From: Rubrivivax sp.
Lineage (GTDB): Bacteria; Pseudomonadota; Gammaproteobacteria; Burkholderiales; Burkholderiaceae_C
Direction: 5' to 3'
DNA: 57,641 nt
Assembly: GCA_016788525.1 (NCBI GenBank)
Contig: JAEUPD010000133.1
Span: 1 to 57,641, forward strand
The notes beneath the pieces are model-generated. The model did not search any database and was not told where the DNA came from. It saw nothing but the letters and a program-made list of their open reading frames with translations. The translations under genes and the position numbers were made by a program. Below, one piece after another: positions 51,273 through 57,641 of this stretch. Positions within the stretch are counted from its first letter, which is position 1, and each line of letters starts with the position of its first letter.

Positions 51273-51941
51273 TCAATGGATGCGCAGCGCGCGCGTGCGC
51301 ACGAACAGCGCGTCGCCGTGGTGGTGGCGATCGAAGTTGACGTTGTTGAGCGTGAAGCCCAGCGGGGTGAGAAAGGCCATCAGCTCGGCGAGATCCGGTG
51401 CGCCGTCGTACATGCGATTGCGCGTGACCTCGGTGAGGACGAAGTTGATGCGGTCGAGCACGCCGCCGGCGCCGCGCAGCACGCGCAGCTCGGCGCCCTG
51501 GGTGTCCATGTACAGCAGGTCCAGCGCCTCGCAGGCGGCGCCATGGCCGTGCTGCTGCAGAAAGGCCACCACGTGATCCAGCCGGTGGGTCGTCAGCTCC
51601 ACCTGCTGATCGAACTTGACGAAGTCGAACTCCTGTAGGTGGTTGGCCGGCGCCAGCATGCTGCTGCTCATGCCGCCGTTGCTGGCGACGTGGAACGTGA
51701 CCTGCTCGCCGCTGGCTTCGGCGCACAGCGCGTTGACGGCAACGAAGTGCGGGCGCTTCAGGCAGCTTTGCGACAGCACCTGGAAGGGCTGCGGCAGCGG
51801 CTCGATGAACACGCCGGCGCGGATGCCGTTGGCGACGAACCAGTCCATCTCCTGGCCGTAGCTGGCGCCGACCTGGAGCACGCCCTGCGGGCCGGGCAGG
51901 CCGAGGTCGCGGATGACGTCGAAGAGCTGGAAGGCGGGCAT
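51273..51941 (-). CDS. FkbM family methyltransferase
   Basis: The product is 222 aa with the SAM-dependent FkbM fold: GVLQVGASYGQEMDWFVANG (motif I region), GVFIEPLPQPFQVL and the later DLLYMDTQGAELRVLRGAGG, which is the FkbM hallmark with D-x-Q-G-x-E. It should O-methylate a sugar or related hydroxyl using S-adenosylmethionine. ATG 51941 (MPAFQLFDVI) is chosen; the longer frame runs into the dehydrogenase gene and is a shadow. First gene of the reverse glycan-type trio. The 197 bp before it hold no supported gene. Confidence 0.85.
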   Translation of the reverse strand: MPAFQLFDVIRDLGLPGPQGVLQVGASYGQEMDWFVANGIRAGVFIEPLPQPFQVLSQSCLKRPHFVAVNALCAEASGEQVTFHVASNGGMSSSMLAPANHLQEFDFVKFDQQVELTTHRLDHVVAFLQQHGHGAACEALDLLYMDTQGAELRVLRGAGGVLDRINFVLTEVTRNRMYDGAPDLAELMAFLTPLGFTLNNVNFDRHHHGDALFVRTRALRIH

Positions 51942-52138
51942 GGTGAGTTCGAGTGTCGGCCGGGCGGGCGCCGGCCGATCGGGCGAACTCAGGGGGAAGG
52001 GCAGGGCTGTTCGGGCGCCTTGGCCCCGGATGCCGAGCACCGCTTCGCGGGTGCCGGGCTCTGCGTCATGGAGCGCGGCTGCCGCGCGGTTGGGGCGGTG
52101 TGGGTCAGGGGCGGTGGCGGCCGGGAACGAAGCCGGGT

Positions 52139-53023
52139 TCACGAGGTGCGCTGGGCCACCATCGAGCGGAAGTGTGCATCCATCCTTTGCACATCGGGCT
52201 CGCGCCCGGTGAAGAGGCGGAAGGCGCCCACGGCTTGGCCCACGGCCATGGTGCCGCCGTCGCAGACGGTGCAGCCGGCGGCGCGCGCCGCCTTCAACAG
52301 CGCGGTCTGCAGCGGGAAGTAGACGATCTCCGACACCCACAGCTGCGGGCGCAGCAGCGCGGCGTCCAGCGGCAGGCCGGGCAGCTTGTCCATGCCCGTG
52401 GGCGTGGCGTGAATGAGGCCCGTGGCGCCACCGCCGGCGGCCAGCGCCGCCGCCGCTGTGGCGGCGTGGCTCGCACGGCAGCCCGGGTACAGCACATTCA
52501 GCCGCTCGGCGGCCTCGGCGGCGCGCGCCGGGTCGGCGTCGACGATGACGAGCGCCTGCGCCTGCATGCGCAGCACGGCGTGCGCGATGGCCGAGCCGGC
52601 GCCACCGGCGCCCAGCAGCACCACCCGCGAGAGGTCGGCCGCGGGCAGCGTGCGCTCCAGGCCCCAGCGCCAGCCGGAGCCGTCGGTGTTGTGGCCGATG
52701 GCCTTGCCGCCGGCGAGGACGACGGTGTTGACGGCACCCATCGCGCGCGCCTCGTCGGACAACTCGTCGAGCAGCGGCAGCACCGCCTGCTTGCACGGGT
52801 AGGTGATGTTCAGCCCCGCAAAGCCCATCGTGCGCGCCGCGCCAAGCAGCATCGGCAGCGCCTCGACGCCCTGGCGCGTGGTGTCCAGGTCGATCAGCTG
52901 GTAGTGCAGGCGCAGCCCCTGCGCGGCGGCCTCCGCCTCCTGCATCGCCGGGGTCAGCGACCGCTGGATGCCGGCGCCGACCAGACCGACCAGGAGCTTG
53001 GGGCGGCCGTCGGGAGCATGCAT
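52139..53023 (-). CDS. Shikimate/quinate dehydrogenase-like protein (AroE family)
   Basis: The product is 294 aa. AroE motifs are present in variant form: GIQRSLTPAMQEAE (substrate hydroxyl loop, S-x-T rather than S-x-S), LNITYPCKQAVLPL with the catalytic Lys, MGAVNTVV, GHNTDGSGW with the catalytic Asp, and the dinucleotide site GAGGAGSAIAHA. This branch is usually catabolic: NAD(P)-dependent oxidation of quinate or shikimate. ATG 53023 is preferred over ATG 53050 because the latter lies within the palindrome and promoter described at 53032-53059. It diverges from the TRAP transporter genes, arguing for uptake and oxidation of one substrate. Confidence 0.82.
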   Translation of the reverse strand: MHAPDGRPKLLVGLVGAGIQRSLTPAMQEAEAAAQGLRLHYQLIDLDTTRQGVEALPMLLGAARTMGFAGLNITYPCKQAVLPLLDELSDEARAMGAVNTVVLAGGKAIGHNTDGSGWRWGLERTLPAADLSRVVLLGAGGAGSAIAHAVLRMQAQALVIVDADPARAAEAAERLNVLYPGCRASHAATAAAALAAGGGATGLIHATPTGMDKLPGLPLDAALLRPQLWVSEIVYFPLQTALLKAARAAGCTVCDGGTMAVGQAVGAFRLFTGREPDVQRMDAHFRSMVAQRTS

Positions 53024-53031
53024 GGGGGCAG

Positions 53032-53059
53032 TATGTACCGAATGGTTCATAAGAGACAA
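53032..53059 (-). promoter_or_regulatory. Putative sigma-70 promoter of the AroE-like gene
   Basis: Reading the reverse strand, ttgtct (53059-53054) and tacata (53037-53032) are 16 bp apart, close to -35/-10 consensus, just upstream of ATG 53023. If used, the leader is very short. Predicted by eye only. Confidence 0.5.
53033..53050. promoter_or_regulatory. Palindromic operator copy 1
   Basis: ATGTACC-GAAT-GGTTCAT is an 18-bp imperfect palindrome of form ATGnACC-N4-GGTnCAT. It occupies the spacer and -10 region of the predicted reverse promoter, as a repressor site would. A TetR-family regulator ends the module at 57 kb. Confidence 0.55.
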
Positions 53060-53134
53060 GGGATTGCAGCCGCACCGGGCGCAGCGTTCTCCTATGAACC
53101 GATGAGGGCTGGGTTTACCCTTGGCCGCCTCGAG

Positions 53135-53162
53135 TTGACACCAGTTAACCAGACGGTACATC
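53135..53162 (+). promoter_or_regulatory. Putative sigma-70 promoter of the TRAP operon
   Basis: A perfect TTGACA at 53135-53140 is followed after 16 bp by tacatc at 53157-53162. It lies about 63 bp before the substrate-binding protein start. Predicted by eye only. Confidence 0.5.
53144..53161. promoter_or_regulatory. Palindromic operator copy 2
   Basis: GTTAACC-AGAC-GGTACAT matches copy 1 (ATGnACC-N4-GGTnCAT) at most positions and overlaps the spacer and -10 of the forward promoter. The centres are 111 bp apart. An extra half-site ATGAACC lies at 53094-53100. Confidence 0.55.
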
Positions 53163-53224
53163 ATGCCTTCGCGTGTCACGCCACGCGCGTGTTCATGATC
53201 CCCACCCCTTTCAAGGAGACATCG

Positions 53225-54214
53225 ATGACCATCCGCCTCCAACGCCGGCAACTGCTTCAGGGCTCCGCGGCGATCGCTGCCGGCGCATGCCTGCCCGCGT
53301 TGCGCGCGCAGGGCAAGGTGTCGCTGACGTACTCCGACATCGTCCCGGAAAACGACTCGCGCACCACCATCCTGCGCGGCGCCTTCAGCGCGCTGGGCAG
53401 CGACTTCGAGTTCAAGTCGCACCACGGCGGCACGCTCTACAAGCAGGGCACCGAGGCGGTTGCCATCCAGCGCGGCAACCTGGACATGGCCAACATCGCC
53501 TCGCAGGACGTGATGAACCAGGTGCCCAGCATGAGCATGCTGATGGTGCCGTACCTGATCCGCGACGTGGATCACCTTCGCAAGCTGTGGGCCAGCGATG
53601 TCGGCAGCGAGCTCAATCGCATGCTCGACGAGAAGATGGGCCTGCGCATCCTGGCCAATCCGTACATCGGCACGCGCCACCTGATGCTCAAGCCGAAGAA
53701 GAAGGTCATGAAACCGGCCGACCTGGCGGGGGTGAAGCTGCGCATGCCGCCGGGCGAGGGCTGGCAGTTCGTCGGTTCAGCGCTGGGCGCGAACCCCGCG
53801 CCGCTGCCCTTCACCGAGGTGTACACGGCCCTGCAGACCGGTGCGATCGACGGGCAGGACAACGCCCTGCCGGCCAACAAGAACATGAAGTTCTACGAGG
53901 TGTCGAGCCAGATTTCGCTGACGGGCCACCTGGTCGCCGCCAACCACTTCGTCATCGGCTCCAAGAAGTGGGCGGCCATGTCGGCAGACCAGCAACGGCG
54001 CGTCCAGGCCGCGGCCTCCAAGGTCGAGGCCGAGATCACCGCCATGGCGCAGAAGGAAGAGCGCGAGCTGGTGGACTTCTTCAAAGGCCAGGGCATCGAC
54101 GTGTACACACCCGATGTCGCCGCGTTCCGCACCCACGTGCTCGATGTCTACGCCAAGTCGAAGTACGTGAAGGACTGGGTGCCGGGCATGTTCGATCGCA
54201 TCACCAAGCTCTGA
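53225..54214 (+). CDS. dctP: TRAP transporter substrate-binding protein
   Basis: The product is 329 aa. The N-terminus (RRQLLQGSAAIAAGACLPAL) is a Tat-like signal with RRQLL, cleavage near LRAQG, placing it in the periplasm. The DctP fold follows: HHGGTLYKQGTEAVAIQRG, then GVKLRMPPGEGW with the carboxylate-binding Arg, and FTEVYTALQTGAIDGQDNAL. It delivers an organic acid to the membrane subunits. AAGGAG lies 7 bases before ATG 53225; longer frames upstream overlap the promoter and the dehydrogenase gene. First of the TRAP operon (39 bp to the next start). Confidence 0.92.
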   Translation: MTIRLQRRQLLQGSAAIAAGACLPALRAQGKVSLTYSDIVPENDSRTTILRGAFSALGSDFEFKSHHGGTLYKQGTEAVAIQRGNLDMANIASQDVMNQVPSMSMLMVPYLIRDVDHLRKLWASDVGSELNRMLDEKMGLRILANPYIGTRHLMLKPKKKVMKPADLAGVKLRMPPGEGWQFVGSALGANPAPLPFTEVYTALQTGAIDGQDNALPANKNMKFYEVSSQISLTGHLVAANHFVIGSKKWAAMSADQQRRVQAAASKVEAEITAMAQKEERELVDFFKGQGIDVYTPDVAAFRTHVLDVYAKSKYVKDWVPGMFDRITKL

Positions 54215-54252
54215 GCCCGCGGCCGCCCGGGTCCGGTAGGCGCGCTGACATC

Positions 54253-54774
54253 GTGGCTGCCTCGTCCTTCCTGAGCCGCCTGCAGCGGGGTGCGCAGGCC
54301 GTGCTGGTGGCGATGCTCGCGGTGATGTTCGTCACCTTCATCGCCCAGGTCGTCTTCCGCTACGCGCTCAACCTGCCGCTGGCCTGGACGGAGGAGCTGA
54401 GCACACTGCTGTGGATGTGGGGCATCTTCTGGGGCGCCTCTTTCGTCATGCGCAACAGCGACGACATCCGCTTCGACATGCTCTACAACCTTCTGCCGCA
54501 CGGCGCGCGCCGCTGGATGACCGTGGTCGCCAGTGGCGCCATCGTGCTGGTGTTGCTGGCCAGCCTTCCCGCCGCATGGGGCTACGTCAGCTTCATGAAG
54601 GTCGAGAAGTCGGCCGCAATGGGCCTGCCGATGAACTGGGTCTTCTCGATCTACATCGTCTTCGTGCTGGCCATGTGCGTGCGCCATGCCTACGTGGCTT
54701 GGCAGGCCCTGCACGGCCGCCTGGTGCAGGACGCAGTGGCCGTGGCGCTGCACGACGCCGAAGGACGGCCGTGA
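54253..54774 (+). CDS. dctQ: TRAP transporter small membrane subunit
   Basis: The product is 173 aa from GTG 54253. Four membrane helices are visible: AVLVAMLAVMFVTFIAQVVF, the segment around LSTLLWMWGIFWGASF, VVASGAIVLVLLASLPAAW and VFSIYIVFVLAMCV. RYALNLPLAWTEELS and DDIRFDMLYNLLP are DctQ signatures. It bridges the binding protein and the large permease. Its TGA overlaps the next GTG start (GTGA), so translation is coupled. The ribosome-binding site is weak; the start could differ by a few codons. Confidence 0.88.
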   Translation: MAASSFLSRLQRGAQAVLVAMLAVMFVTFIAQVVFRYALNLPLAWTEELSTLLWMWGIFWGASFVMRNSDDIRFDMLYNLLPHGARRWMTVVASGAIVLVLLASLPAAWGYVSFMKVEKSAAMGLPMNWVFSIYIVFVLAMCVRHAYVAWQALHGRLVQDAVAVALHDAEGRP

Positions 54775-56081
54775 ACACGTTTCTGGGCCTGTCGCCCTTT
54801 TTCTGGTGCATCACGCTGATCGTCGCGTTCAGCCTGAGCGGCCTGCCGATCGGCCTGTCGATGCTCGGCGCCTCGGTGGTGTACCTGATGATCTCGGGAC
54901 AGGACGTGGGCCTGGCGGCCGAGCAGATCGTGCAGGGGCTGACCAACAGCTACACGCTGCTGGCGATTCCGCTGTTCATCCTGGCCAGCGAGATCATGAA
55001 TCTCGGCTCGCTCAGCGCGCGCTTGCTGGCCTGGTGCAATGCGCTGGTGGGGCGCTTTCGCGGCGGCCTCGGGCACGTGAACGTGGTCTCGTCGCTCATC
55101 TTCTCCGGCATGTCGGGCTCGGCCATTGCCGACGTGGTGGGCATCGGCAAGCTCACCATGGAGATGATGACCCGCAACGGCCGCTACACGCCAGCGTACG
55201 CGGCCGCCATCACCGCGGCCACGGCCGTGATCGGGCCGATCATTCCGCCGTCGATCCCGCTGGTGCTGTACGCGCTCATCTCCGACACCTCCATCGGCTT
55301 CCTCTTCGCCGCCGGCGTGGTGCCCGGGCTCATCATGACGCTGGTGATGATGGCGCTGAACGCGGCGCTGGCGCACCGGCGCAACTTCCCGGTGGAGCCG
55401 GCGGTGCCGGTACGCGAGCTGGTGCCGCTCACCGTGCGTGCCATTCCCGCGCTGATGATGCCGGTGGTGCTGCTGGGTGGCATCTACAGCGGCGTGATGA
55501 CGCCCACCGAAGCCGCCGCGATGGCCGCGCTGTACACGCTCGTCATCTCCATCGTGCTGTACCGCTCGGTCACCTGGGCCGGCCTGCACGGCTCGTTGCT
55601 CAACAGCGGCCGCCAGCTGGCCTCGGTGGGGCTGCTGATCGCCGGCGCGATGGTCTTCAACTACGTGGTGGCCAAGGAAGACCTGCCCAAGGACGTGCAG
55701 GCCTGGATGGCGGGTTTCCAGCTGAGCAAGGAGGGTTTTCTGCTGCTGGTGAACATCCTGCTGCTGCTGCTGGGTGCGTTGCTGGAAGGTGGCACGGTGC
55801 TGCTTGTGGTGGTGCCGATCCTCATACCGGCGGCCCAGGCGCTGGGCATCGACATGGTGCACTTCGGCCTGGTGGTCACGGTCAACCTGATGATCGGCCT
55901 GATCACGCCGCCCTACGGCCTGCTGCTGTTCGTCACGGCCAGCCTGGCCAAGACGTCGATCGCCAGCATGATCAAGGAGACTGCGCCCTTCATCGCCGTG
56001 CTGATCGCCGCGCTGTTCTTCATCACCTACGTTCCTGACAGCGTGCTGTGGCTGCCAAGGCTGCTGGGCTACAAGGGCTGA
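54771..56081 (+). CDS. dctM: TRAP transporter large permease subunit
   Basis: The product is 436 aa, of normal DctM length, with about 12 membrane segments. Family blocks are clear: PIGLSMLGASVVYLMISG, LAIPLFILASEIMNLGS, SGMSGSAIADVVGIGKL, GPIIPPSIPLVLYAL, GGIYSGVMTPTEAAAMAALY and the C-terminal GLITPPYGLLLFV. It is the ion-coupled channel for organic-acid uptake, in the inner membrane. GTG 54771 overlaps the upstream stop and follows AAGGA by 5-6 bases. The esterase gene begins 7 bp after its stop. Confidence 0.93.
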   Translation: MNTFLGLSPFFWCITLIVAFSLSGLPIGLSMLGASVVYLMISGQDVGLAAEQIVQGLTNSYTLLAIPLFILASEIMNLGSLSARLLAWCNALVGRFRGGLGHVNVVSSLIFSGMSGSAIADVVGIGKLTMEMMTRNGRYTPAYAAAITAATAVIGPIIPPSIPLVLYALISDTSIGFLFAAGVVPGLIMTLVMMALNAALAHRRNFPVEPAVPVRELVPLTVRAIPALMMPVVLLGGIYSGVMTPTEAAAMAALYTLVISIVLYRSVTWAGLHGSLLNSGRQLASVGLLIAGAMVFNYVVAKEDLPKDVQAWMAGFQLSKEGFLLLVNILLLLLGALLEGGTVLLVVVPILIPAAQALGIDMVHFGLVVTVNLMIGLITPPYGLLLFVTASLAKTSIASMIKETAPFIAVLIAALFFITYVPDSVLWLPRLLGYKG

Positions 56082-56088
56082 CCAGAGC

Positions 56089-57015
56089 ATGATCGATCCC
56101 GAGATCCGCACCTTCCTCGCCGCATGGGATGCCGCATGGGCGACGCTGCCGGCCGGCAGCAGCCCGGCGCAGCGACGCACCCACTTCGAGCGCGTGGCCG
56201 AGGCGATGCGCACGCCGATGCCGGCCGGCGTGACGACGCGCGTGCACACCTTGTCTTGCGGCGCGCGCACGGTACGGGTGCGCGAATTCCGGCCCGCGGC
56301 TGCCGGCCCGCTGCCGGCGCTGGTGTACCTGCACGGTGGCGCCTTCATGCAGGGCAGCCCCGAGACACACTGGGACATCACGGCCGATCTGGCGGCGCGC
56401 TGGGGCCTGATGGCCTTCAGCGTCGACTACGCGCTGGCGCCCGAGCACCCGTTTCCGGCCGCGGTGGACGACGTGCGCACGGCCGTCGAGTGGCTCTTCG
56501 CGCAGGCCGGCACGCTGGCCGTCGACCCCGGGCGCATCGGCATCGGCGGCGACAGCGCCGGCGCCAATCTCGCGGCGGCCATGACGCTGGCGTGCCGCGG
56601 CACGGCCTGCGCCTTGCGTGCACAGCTGCTGGTCTATCCGTGCTGTGACTTCGACATGGACCGGCCCTCGTACCGCGAGAACGCCGAGGGTCCGCTCATC
56701 ACCACCGCATCGATGCCGGCGGTGAACGCGATGTACTGCCCCAACCCGGCCGACCGGCTGAACCCGCTCGCGGCACCGCTGCTGGCCGAGAGTCATGCCG
56801 GCCTGCCGCCGGCCTTCATTGCCGTGGCCGAGCACGACCCGCTGCGCGACAGCGGCCTGGCCTACGCCGAGGCGCTGCAGGCCGCCGGCGTGCCGCTGGT
56901 GCTTGACCGTGGCGCCGGCCTGATCCACGGCTACCTGCGCGCGCGGTCGTACTGTGCCAAGTCGCGCGAGGCGTTCACGCGCATGGGCGACTGGCTGGCC
57001 GCGCGGCTGCGCTGA
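56089..57015 (+). CDS. HSL-family alpha/beta hydrolase (esterase)
   Basis: The product is 308 aa. The oxyanion motif HGGAF (YLHGGAFMQGSPETHWD), the nucleophile GDSAGANLAAAM, the acid in AVAEHDPLRDSG and the histidine in LIHGYLRARS form the full hormone-sensitive-lipase-type catalytic set. Such enzymes cleave short-chain or aromatic esters; no signal peptide, so cytosolic. It is 7 bp after the TRAP permease gene and clearly in that operon, suggesting that an ester is imported and cut inside the cell. Preferred ester unknown. Confidence 0.9.
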   Translation: MIDPEIRTFLAAWDAAWATLPAGSSPAQRRTHFERVAEAMRTPMPAGVTTRVHTLSCGARTVRVREFRPAAAGPLPALVYLHGGAFMQGSPETHWDITADLAARWGLMAFSVDYALAPEHPFPAAVDDVRTAVEWLFAQAGTLAVDPGRIGIGGDSAGANLAAAMTLACRGTACALRAQLLVYPCCDFDMDRPSYRENAEGPLITTASMPAVNAMYCPNPADRLNPLAAPLLAESHAGLPPAFIAVAEHDPLRDSGLAYAEALQAAGVPLVLDRGAGLIHGYLRARSYCAKSREAFTRMGDWLAARLR

Positions 57016-57019
57016 ACGC

Positions 57020-57036
57020 GCCGCTGTCGAAGCGGC
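57020..57036. terminator. Small hairpin between convergent genes
   Basis: gccgct at 57020-57025 and agcggc at 57031-57036 form a 6-bp stem with a 5-base loop in the 26-bp gap between the esterase and TetR gene stops. No T-tract; weak candidate. Confidence 0.3.
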
Positions 57037-57041
57037 CAGGG

Positions 57042-57641
57042 CTAGCGCCGCACGAACCGCACCACCATCTCGATGATACTGTCGCGGCGTGCGATCAGCG
57101 CCGCCGAAGACTCCAGGTCACGCTTGAAGACGATCGAGAAGGTGTGCCGGTTGGCGACGTTGAACACCGACAGCGCGCTGATCGACATGTGCAGGTCCAC
57201 CGGGTCGATGCCGGTGCGGAAGACGCCGGCCGCGAGGCCCCGCTCGTAGACGCGGCGCAGGCCGTCGATCGCCGGCACGTTCAGCGCCTGGATGGCCTGG
57301 CTCTGCGCGAGGTACTGGCCGTGGTGGATGTTCTCCGTCATCACCAGGCGGATGAACTCCGGGTGTGCGAGCTGGTAGTCGACCGTGAAGCCCACCAGCT
57401 TGCGCAGTGCGTCTTCCGGCGGCAGGTCGTCAAGCTGCAGGCTGGCCTCGATGCGGCGCATGCGCCGGTACGACTCCTCCAGCACGCGGATGTACAGCCC
57501 CTCCTTGCTGCCGAAGTAGTAGTAGATCATGCGCTTGCTGGTGCGCATGGCCTCGGCGATGACATCGACACGCGCGCCGGCGAGGCCGCTCTCGGCAAAC
57601 TCGCGCGTGGCCACCTCGAGGATGTCGGCCATCGTGCGTTC
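57042..57641 (-). CDS. TetR family transcriptional regulator, 5' end cut by the window
   Basis: At least 199 residues are seen. The helix-turn-helix is VDVIAEAMRTSKRMIYYYFGSKEGLYIRVL, shown here only to place it: the recognition helix centres on SKRMIYYYFG. The C-terminal ligand domain follows (VDYQLAHPEFIRLVMTEN, VFRTGIDPVDLHMSISAL). The in-frame ATG at 57632 would leave only a few residues before the first helix, and the preceding codons read Glu-Arg-Thr, as in full-length relatives, so the true start lies beyond the window. It converges with the esterase gene and is the best local candidate to bind the palindromes at 53.0-53.2 kb. Confidence 0.85.
   Translation of the reverse strand, partial: ERTMADILEVATREFAESGLAGARVDVIAEAMRTSKRMIYYYFGSKEGLYIRVLEESYRRMRRIEASLQLDDLPPEDALRKLVGFTVDYQLAHPEFIRLVMTENIHHGQYLAQSQAIQALNVPAIDGLRRVYERGLAAGVFRTGIDPVDLHMSISALSVFNVANRHTFSIVFKRDLESSAALIARRDSIIEMVVRFVRR

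Overview
The window is about 57.6 kb of very GC-rich DNA with dense, mostly uninterrupted genes. Gene content points to a metabolically versatile betaproteobacterium of the order Burkholderiales (Rubrivivax/Methylibium/Piscinibacter-like): TRAP carboxylate transport, feruloyl-CoA synthase, FkbM methyltransferase, LytTR two-component pair, MtfA-type peptidase. The genus is an inference from gene style, not a search result. No rRNA, tRNA, insertion sequence, integrase or CRISPR array was seen.

Layout. 0.3-3 kb: a DUF4105 membrane protein, a GNAT acetyltransferase and an L-idonate 5-dehydrogenase-like enzyme. 3-8 kb: a forward cassette of MBL-fold hydrolase, ThDP enzyme and feruloyl-CoA synthase, then a small lipoprotein. 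8.6-14 kb (reverse): a GYD protein and a tight four-gene run of class V aminotransferase, cytochrome P450, AlkC-type DNA glycosylase and a Rieske oxygenase whose 5' end carries an apparent 1-base frameshift. 14-18.3 kb: riboflavin synthase, a SEC-C protein, an MtfA-like peptidase, a cysteine-rich secreted protein and an N-terminally truncated CBS protein. 18.3-33.6 kb: crotonase plus metal-ligand-poor amidohydrolase, PhoD phosphatase, a winged-helix/ATPase regulator, a small secreted protein, a PEP-mutase-family lyase, a ten-repeat beta-propeller lipoprotein, an oxidoreductase, a multi-rhodanese protein and a LytTR response regulator with its kinase.

34-47.3 kb is dominated by one gene for a 4449-residue protein built of about 526 eight-residue repeats, capped by a calcium-binding-type C-terminal module. 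Octads are organised in a higher-order unit of exactly 17 octads (136 aa, 408 bp) in two long arrays. This is the most unusual object in the window. It is followed after 65 bp by an LRR-zinc ribbon-TIR protein.

49.4-52 kb holds three reverse-strand genes suggestive of surface glycan modification. 52-57.6 kb is a catabolic module: an AroE-like dehydrogenase divergent from TRAP transporter genes and an HSL-type esterase, ending with a partial TetR regulator. Two copies of an 18-bp imperfect palindrome lie inside the two divergent promoters, which suggests coordinated repression.
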